Origin: an uncultured Sphingomonadales bacterium
GTDB taxonomy: Bacteria; Pseudomonadota; Alphaproteobacteria; Sphingomonadales; Sphingomonadaceae
Length of the DNA stretch: 6,830 nucleotides
Assembly (NCBI GenBank): GCA_903868655.1
Contig: CAIPWG010000096.1
Coordinates: forward strand, 1 to 6,830
Direction: 5' to 3'
Below, piece after piece: positions 1 through 5,022 of the stretch. The translations under genes and the position numbers were made by a program. The stretch's first letter is position 1. Each line of letters begins with the position of its first letter. The notes below the pieces were generated by a model, which saw only the letters and a program-made list of their open reading frames with translations, ran no database searches and was not told the origin of the DNA.

Positions 1-83
1 CGGGGCAGCGCGTCATCGCAGCCGATGCCGCGACAATCATCCGAGATTCGCCTTCAGTGGTAAGTCTGCCCGCCCACTTGTGA
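1..83 (+). CDS. Possible 3' end of an upstream gene (partial, unidentified)
   Basis: A reading frame enters from the left edge (first complete codon at 3) and stops at TGA 81-83. It gives 26 residues ending SVVSLPAHL. The composition looks like protein, but the piece is too short to recognise a family. The opposite strand offers a rival: ATG at 40-38, preceded by GAAGG ten bases upstream, reading MIVAASAAMTRCP out of the window. Only one of the two is likely to be real, and if it is the minus-strand one, the region up to 308 would be a divergent promoter region. Low confidence. Confidence 0.22.
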   Translation, partial: GQRVIAADAATIIRDSPSVVSLPAHL

Positions 84-308
84 CAGGCAGATACCAGGCT
101 TGCTTTTTCCAAAGAGAAATAAGCTACTGATAATATGAACAAAATTTTCAAACCGCCCTCATGGATGTAGCAAAATTGCAACAACCCCTTGGTCAATTCG
201 CCCTTTTAAACGCCCGCACAAAGTTTCCATTGCAACGATGGGTTTTTTTGTAAATTGTGGAGGGGTTGTGACGAGTTGCGACAAAAAAATGCGTTTATGG
301 GGGTAATC
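84..308. other. Gene-free A+T-rich leader upstream of the plus-strand receptor
   Basis: No convincing protein-length gene lies here. The stretch from about 100 to 300 is clearly richer in A+T than the coding DNA and presumably carries the promoter and 5' untranslated region of the receptor gene. It contains two copies of ATTGCAAC (175-182 and 229-236), runs of seven T (243-249) and seven A (283-289), and a Shine-Dalgarno-like GGAGGGG at 259-265. That last site is too far from the preferred receptor start at 309 to serve it. No guanidine (ykkC-type) riboswitch was recognised by eye. Confidence 0.6.
105..134 (+). promoter_or_regulatory. Weak candidate promoter for the plus-strand receptor
   Basis: GATAAT at 129-134 matches the sigma-70 -10 consensus at five of six bases and lies in the most A+T-rich part of the leader. 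The -35 partner is poor: TTTTCC at 105-110 gives an 18-base spacer, while the better-looking TTGCTT at 100-105 would leave a 23-base spacer. Transcription starting near 141 would give a 5' leader of roughly 165-170 bases. This rests on pattern matching only. Confidence 0.25.
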
Positions 309-3300
309 ATGTCGAAGTTTACTTTGGGCGCGTCGCCTGCGCTTTCGGCGCTGGCATTGGCAATGCTCAGCCTGAGCCAACCAAGTCATGCAGCCGAAGC
401 CAAAGCTGACGATGCCGCGGCGCAAAAGCCAGCAGCCTCAGCCGGAAGCAGCAAGAGCGTCTCTGACCAGGATATTGTCATCACGGGTACGCGTATCAAG
501 CGCACCACGTTCTCGTCGTTCGAACCTGTGGTGTCGGTCGATCCGACATACCTTGACGAACACGGCTACACCAACATCGCGGACGCGCTCAACAGTCTGC
601 CGTCATTCCGTGGCAGCATCACCCCCAACGGGACGCAGGGCTCGTTTGGCCAAGGCGTGAACTTTGCCAACAACTTCGGGCTCGGTTCGAACCGGACGCT
701 CACGCTGGTCAACGGCGAACGATTTGTGTCATCCAACCCGCCGACCCAATTCGGTCAGGCAAGCGGCGGCACGCAGGTCGACCTCAATATCTTTCCGACC
801 ATCTTGATCGACCATATTGATACCATTTCGGTCGGCGGCTCACCGGTCTATGGTTCCGACGCCATTTCAGGGACGGTCAACGTCATCCTGAAAAAGCGTT
901 ACCAAGGGCTGGTGGTGCAGGCCACTTCGGGTGTTACCGATCAGGGTGACAACGGCCGGTACAACTTCTCAGCTCTCGGCGGGATGGATTTCCAGGATCA
1001 TCGCGGCAACATTACGTTCGCGATCTCGCACGATAATGTGAATGGCGTTGCTTATAACAACCGCGGTTTTCTGGCCCAAAACCTGGGCAACGTAACCAAC
1101 CCGACCGCTGCACAAGCCGCTGCATTTGGTCCGGCCGGTCGATCACCGCTCAACGATGGTCGCATCGATCCCACACTCGGGTTTTTCCCGGGTGCGAATA
1201 TGGGCATCCCTGGAACGATCGTTATCCAAAATCTCGACATTTATTATCTGACCCAAGGCGGGTTGATCACGTCGGCAAGAAACCCCGGTGGGACCAGCGT
1301 GCCTTCGGCCATCCAGAACTACCAATTTGATTCGGCAGGAAACCTGGTTCCCTTCAACAAGGGGACGATCTTCCCCTCGATCTATTCGAGCGGCGGTCAG
1401 GGTTTCAAGTTCAGCGATTACACTCAGATCACCAGCGATCTGGCGCGCACCACCGGCAACATGTTCTTCAATTATGACCTGACCCCTGCGGCCAAGTTCT
1501 ATTTTGAAGGCACCTATTTCCACTCGGATTCGCACCAGCTGACCCACCAGCCCACGTTCAACAGCAACCTGTTCGGTGGGCTGAGCGGGCCAGTCACAGT
1601 CGACATTTCCAACCCGTTCCTCAGTGCCCAGGCGCGTGCCACGCTGACCTCGCTCGGTGTGTCGCGTTTTGGCCTGTCGCGCGCATCGGTGGATCTTTCA
1701 GACCAGACCGGGCGCTCGAACACCGATATCTATCGCGGCGTCATGGGTTTGAAGGGTGATTTTTCTGCCGGCTGGCGCAATTTCAACTACTCGGTATCTG
1801 CCAACTACGGCCGGACCGATCTGACCGACTTCACGCAGGACCTGAACGCGCAAAACTTCATCAACGCGGTCAACGTCACAACCAATTCGGCCGGACAAGT
1901 TGTTTGTACCGCAACGCCCACGTATCAGGCTGCTCCCGGGGGCACTCCGATTGCAGACGCAAACTGCCAGCCGCTCAATCTCCTGGGTCTTAACCAGGCT
2001 TCGGCGGCCGCAAAAGCGTACGTGATCCAACAGAACGTTACGAAAAGCCGGCTGGAACAGATCGTGTTCAATGCCAACGTCGGCGGCGATCTGTTCAAAC
2101 TCTTTGGCAACACCGTTCCGTTCAACGCGGGCTTTGAGCACCGGGTCGAACGCGGCTCGTTCACGCCGTCGCAGTTTCAGCAACAGGGGCTCGGCCGCAG
2201 TGTTGCGATTGCACCGACCAGCGGCAGCTATGCTGTCAACGAAGCGTTCGGCGAAGTCGTTGCTCCGCTGATTACGCCCACCAACGACATCTCGTTCATC
2301 AAAAAGTTGGAAGTCTATGGACGCGGCCGTTATGTGGACAACCGCGTAAACGGGCAGTTCTTCTCTTGGGCTGCAGGCGGAACTTTCAGCCCCATTCGGG
2401 ACATCGAACTGCGCGGCAATTATACGCGTTCGTTCCGTGCGCCATCGATTATCGAATTGTACCTTCCGCAATCCGCAGTCTTTGCAACGGTTCCCGATCT
2501 GTGTTCGCCAGGAAACATCAATTCCGGCAACGCCCCGACAATCCGCGCGGCCAATTGCGCAGCGTTTCTGTCAAAGTACCCGACAGCAACCCCGTTGCTG
2601 GCTGCTGCTGCCACTGTTCCTGCACTGTCAGGGGGCAACCCCAGCCTGAAAAACGAAGTGTCCAACAGCTTCACGTATGGCGTGATTACGCGGCCACGGT
2701 TCATTCCGGGGCTGACCATCGCGGCAGATTACATCAACATTCATATCAAGAACCCGATCACCAACCTTTCGGCTGCAACCATTGCGTCGGCGTGTTTCGA
2801 CAACGCCAATTTCAACGCCGCAGATCCCGCCAACGGCAACCAGTTCTGTTCGTTGATCAAGCGCGATTCAACCGGACAGGTGCTCAACAACCCGGCAACG
2901 CCAGGTGTCATCCAGACCAACACCAACGGCAACCAGATCAAGTTCTCTGGTATTCAGGGAACACTGGCCTATCGGCATGATCTCGATGCGCTGCACCTGC
3001 CGGGCACCTTCGAACTGACCGGCGATGCGCTTTACGTGATGTATCGTCTGACCGATGTAACCGGGGTGGCGCCGCTGCGTTCGGATGGCCTGGTCGGCGA
3101 TCCCAAACTGTCGGCGGTGTTCAACGCGCGCTATATGATCAAAGACTTTGGCGTGCACACCCAGATCAACTTCACCGGCAAGCAACTGATCGCCATCACG
3201 CCACGTGGCCTGAGCTATCGTGAATTTGATTCGCTCAAGCCATTCGCCACATACGACATGGGTTTCTACTTCGACGTCAACAAGCAGTTCCGCATGAACT

Positions 3301-3419
3301 TCGAAGTGGTGAACCTGCTCAACCGTTACGGTGAAAAGTTCAACGGCTTCTACATTCCGGTCGCCTATTCCGACTTGCTCGGTCGCCGGTTCACCGCGAG
3401 TGTTCGCGCCAAGTTCTAA
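309..3419 (+). CDS. TonB-dependent outer-membrane receptor (Oar-like/sphingomonad type)
   Basis: Outer-membrane beta-barrel receptor of 1036 residues that would import an unknown ligand using TonB-ExbBD energy. Residues 1-28 form a Sec signal peptide (MSKF n-region, Ala/Leu core, cleavage after SHA). A low-complexity Ala/Lys linker follows, then DIVITGTRIK (55-64), which serves as TonB-box-like entry to the plug. The plug runs to about 195 and includes the motifs NIADALNSLPSF, TLVNGERFV, and SPVYGSDAISGTVNVILK. The remainder is barrel, with RSFRAPS at 707-713, NLLNRYG near the end, and the terminal Phe expected of a BamA-recognised strand. Three close cysteine pairs (533/553, 732/750, 829/847) probably brace extracellular loops. 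The start at 309 is preferred because it begins a proper signal peptide and has GGGGG five bases upstream. In-frame ATG 297, TTG 276 and TTG 255 are less likely. The gene stands alone and ends at a strong terminator. The ligand cannot be read from the sequence. Confidence 0.93.
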   Translation: MSKFTLGASPALSALALAMLSLSQPSHAAEAKADDAAAQKPAASAGSSKSVSDQDIVITGTRIKRTTFSSFEPVVSVDPTYLDEHGYTNIADALNSLPSFRGSITPNGTQGSFGQGVNFANNFGLGSNRTLTLVNGERFVSSNPPTQFGQASGGTQVDLNIFPTILIDHIDTISVGGSPVYGSDAISGTVNVILKKRYQGLVVQATSGVTDQGDNGRYNFSALGGMDFQDHRGNITFAISHDNVNGVAYNNRGFLAQNLGNVTNPTAAQAAAFGPAGRSPLNDGRIDPTLGFFPGANMGIPGTIVIQNLDIYYLTQGGLITSARNPGGTSVPSAIQNYQFDSAGNLVPFNKGTIFPSIYSSGGQGFKFSDYTQITSDLARTTGNMFFNYDLTPAAKFYFEGTYFHSDSHQLTHQPTFNSNLFGGLSGPVTVDISNPFLSAQARATLTSLGVSRFGLSRASVDLSDQTGRSNTDIYRGVMGLKGDFSAGWRNFNYSVSANYGRTDLTDFTQDLNAQNFINAVNVTTNSAGQVVCTATPTYQAAPGGTPIADANCQPLNLLGLNQASAAAKAYVIQQNVTKSRLEQIVFNANVGGDLFKLFGNTVPFNAGFEHRVERGSFTPSQFQQQGLGRSVAIAPTSGSYAVNEAFGEVVAPLITPTNDISFIKKLEVYGRGRYVDNRVNGQFFSWAAGGTFSPIRDIELRGNYTRSFRAPSIIELYLPQSAVFATVPDLCSPGNINSGNAPTIRAANCAAFLSKYPTATPLLAAAATVPALSGGNPSLKNEVSNSFTYGVITRPRFIPGLTIAADYINIHIKNPITNLSAATIASACFDNANFNAADPANGNQFCSLIKRDSTGQVLNNPATPGVIQTNTNGNQIKFSGIQGTLAYRHDLDALHLPGTFELTGDALYVMYRLTDVTGVAPLRSDGLVGDPKLSAVFNARYMIKDFGVHTQINFTGKQLIAITPRGLSYREFDSLKPFATYDMGFYFDVNKQFRMNFEVVNLLNRYGEKFNGFYIPVAYSDLLGRRFTASVRAKF

Positions 3420-3433
3420 TCGCGCGAGTGTAT

Positions 3434-3484
3434 AAAAAAGACCCCGATGACGGCGCCATGCTCCGTCATCGGGGTCATTTTTTT
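3434..3484. terminator. Bidirectional intrinsic terminator between convergent genes
   Basis: A perfect 14-bp stem, GACCCCGATGACGG (3440-3453) with its complement at 3463-3476, encloses a 9-base loop. It is followed by seven T (3478-3484) on the plus strand and preceded by six A (3434-3439), which become a U-tract for minus-strand transcripts. It therefore suits termination both of the receptor gene ending at 3419 and of the minus-strand operon ending at 3524. Confidence 0.92.
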
Positions 3485-3523
3485 GGGAAAGCCGGTGAAG
3501 GCCCCTCCCTACAATGCAGGTGG

Positions 3524-4165
3524 TCAGGCGGCCGCAGCCACAATCATACGCACAGCGGTTGGGTTGAAACCGTTGCAGGGATTGTTGATTTGCGGGCAAT
3601 TGGACACGACAACCACGACGTCCATGTCCGCTACCATATCAACATGCAGCCCCGGCGCCGAAATGCCATCGACGATGCCGAGCGAGCCATCGGCTTCGAC
3701 GGGGACGTTCATGAAGAAATTGATATTTGACACCATATCACGCTTGGTGCGGCCAAAATCGGCATTGGCCAGCAGAAAGTTATCGACGCAAGCATGTTGC
3801 GCCTTGGTGTGATGACCATAACGCAAGGTGTTGGATTCGCAGCTGCAGGCCCCACCGATAGTGTCATGTCGCACGACCGAAGTCGAACCGATCGTCATCA
3901 TCGCGCGGCCTTCGTTTGACAGCAACGGCGTGCCGCTTGTCAGATACACGTTGCCCTGCGCAGCAATCGTATCTTGCGCGCTGTAGCGTTCGGCATCGTC
4001 GGCTGCGGCATAGATCAGGAAATCAACGGCCTGGTTGCCGTCAAGATCGACAATGCGCAGCGTTTCGCCCTTTTTCACCAGATGATGCCAGGGCGCGCGC
4101 GCGGGCACAATTTCATCATGGACAATCATGCCGGGCAGATCGGGGATGGGGGTGTTGGAGATCAT
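3524..4165 (-). CDS. cgdB: DUF1989 / urea carboxylase-associated protein, short subunit (UAAP2 type; putative carboxyguanidine deiminase subunit)
   Basis: Cytoplasmic protein of 213 residues with no signal peptide, spanning essentially a whole DUF1989 domain. Recognisable family blocks are LRIVDLDGNQAVDFL (36-50), ERYSAQDTIAAQGNVYL (59-75), HDTIGGACSCESN (100-112), RYGHH (115-119), NINFFMNVPVE (148-158), DGISAPGL (166-173) and SNCPQINNPCNGFNP (188-202). Cysteines 107, 109, 126, 190 and 197 with histidines 100, 118, 119 and 124 look like metal or active-site ligands (inference). Paired DUF1989 proteins form carboxyguanidine deiminase (CgdAB), which turns carboxyguanidine into allophanate (N-carboxyurea) plus ammonia; the urea-pathway annotation is older. 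The start lies 6 bases after the partner's stop, and GAGGTAAGG spanning that stop can serve as the ribosome binding site, so translational coupling is likely. Family assignment is firm. The reaction is by homology, and the symbol follows operon order, so A and B could be swapped. Confidence 0.9.
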   Translation of the reverse strand: MISNTPIPDLPGMIVHDEIVPARAPWHHLVKKGETLRIVDLDGNQAVDFLIYAAADDAERYSAQDTIAAQGNVYLTSGTPLLSNEGRAMMTIGSTSVVRHDTIGGACSCESNTLRYGHHTKAQHACVDNFLLANADFGRTKRDMVSNINFFMNVPVEADGSLGIVDGISAPGLHVDMVADMDVVVVVSNCPQINNPCNGFNPTAVRMIVAAAA

Positions 4166-4171
4166 CGGACC

Positions 4172-4996
4172 TTACCTCAGATAATAGTCTTCGACATTTT
4201 CGAACGCACGCAGGCCTTCAGGTGTCGCCATGCGAATGGGATCGTCGTGTGGTGTGATATCGCCGCGCCACGCGCACGCACGAACCGGAGCCACGCTGTA
4301 GGTGTGGCGCGGATCGCGGACATGCGGGCAATTGGCCAGAACCACGATCACGTCCATTTCCGCGCGCAATGTGACCGATTGACCCGCCCGATGCGGGCCA
4401 ATATCCAGATCGATCGCGCCGTCGGCCGCGATCGTCACCGGTTTGAACCAGGTAATGCACGGATGAATATCCCGCCGGTTGAGCCCATATTTGGCGAGCG
4501 CGATCACGAACCGGTCACGCGCATTGGGATGCGCGCCATGATTGAAACCATCACCGTATTTCCGCGCGTTCGAAGCCTGGTTCGATGCGCCACAAAACGC
4601 ATCGTGGCCTTGGGTATCATCAGCGATCACCGACAGCATGACCCGCCCCATGTCGGACAGCAGCAGGCGCCCTGCGCCGAGATAGGCATTCCATTGCACT
4701 TTGACGGTGTCCGCCACATTCAGGCGTTCGACCGTACGTTCGGCATTGAACACCAACATGGCGATGGCGCCGTCGCCATGGAGATCGGTCAGCCGCAGGC
4801 GCGTGCCCCGCTTCAGAATGCGCGCGGCATAGCCGCCGGCGGCCAAGGTTTCATCCCACACGACGTCACCGGGCAAGACATCGGGCGGCAAATCGACTGC
4901 GGTGTGCGCGGGAATGGTCGGCATCGCGTCGACGCGGGTTCCGGCCATGGCGCGCGCATGGGCGCGTGCACCGGCGGGATCGGCGGTGGTGCTCAT
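4172..4996 (-). CDS. cgdA: DUF1989 / urea carboxylase-associated protein, long subunit (UAAP1 type; putative carboxyguanidine deiminase subunit)
   Basis: Cytoplasmic protein of 274 residues, paralogous to the short subunit encoded just downstream, with which it should form a hetero-oligomer. Typical family features in order are ARAHARAMAGTR near the N-terminus (11-21), WDETLAAGGYAARILKRGTR (47-66), LRLTDLHGDGA (67-77), ERLNVADTVKVQWNAYLG (90-107), LLLSDMGRVMLS (111-122), HDAFCGASNQASNARKYGDG (131-150), RDIHPCITWFK (175-185), AEMDVIVVLANCPHVRDPR (212-230), and a TPEGLRAFENVEDYYL tail (258-273) characteristic of the long type. Cysteines 135, 180, 223 and 241 are candidate functional residues. 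The start is well supported by AGGAGGAG (5012-5005) eight bases upstream, and only 26 bases separate it from the receptor's stop codon. Known relatives act with guanidine carboxylase and allophanate hydrolase, neither visible here. The substrate is therefore inferred rather than shown, and the A/B naming follows gene order only. Confidence 0.9.
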   Translation of the reverse strand: MSTTADPAGARAHARAMAGTRVDAMPTIPAHTAVDLPPDVLPGDVVWDETLAAGGYAARILKRGTRLRLTDLHGDGAIAMLVFNAERTVERLNVADTVKVQWNAYLGAGRLLLSDMGRVMLSVIADDTQGHDAFCGASNQASNARKYGDGFNHGAHPNARDRFVIALAKYGLNRRDIHPCITWFKPVTIAADGAIDLDIGPHRAGQSVTLRAEMDVIVVLANCPHVRDPRHTYSVAPVRACAWRGDITPHDDPIRMATPEGLRAFENVEDYYLR

Positions 4997-5004
4997 GGTT
5001 TCGG

Positions 5005-5012
5005 CTCCTCCT
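5005..5012 (-). promoter_or_regulatory. Strong ribosome binding site for the long DUF1989 gene
   Basis: AGGAGGAG on the minus strand, eight bases before ATG 4996. It lies within the 26-base gap after the receptor stop codon. This fixes the start codon and argues for efficient translation from the shared transcript. Confidence 0.85.
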
Positions 5013-5022
5013 ATTGGTGCGA

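Noticed and set aside
255..308. Extended N-terminus of the plus-strand receptor from TTG 255 or TTG 276
   Set aside because: Starting there would add a charged, Cys- and Arg-containing segment ahead of a complete signal peptide. ATG 309 gives the standard n-region and has a nearby purine-rich site.
84..308. Guanidine (ykkC-type) riboswitch, tRNA, CRISPR array or insertion-sequence ends
   Set aside because: A riboswitch was considered because of the deiminase genes, but no conserved ykkC-like core or stable stem was recognised here, and the leader belongs to the other transcription unit. No tRNA-like fold, regular repeat array or transposase was seen anywhere in the window.
1698..2471. Minus-strand frame of 257 codons inside the plus-strand receptor
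   Set aside because: It is a shadow of the receptor. The composition is Arg/Val/Asp-rich with no domain, and no operon context supports it.
2868..3599. Minus-strand frame of 243 codons crossing the convergent gap
   Set aside because: It would run through the terminator hairpin and overlap both the short DUF1989 gene and the receptor, and nothing recognisable is encoded.
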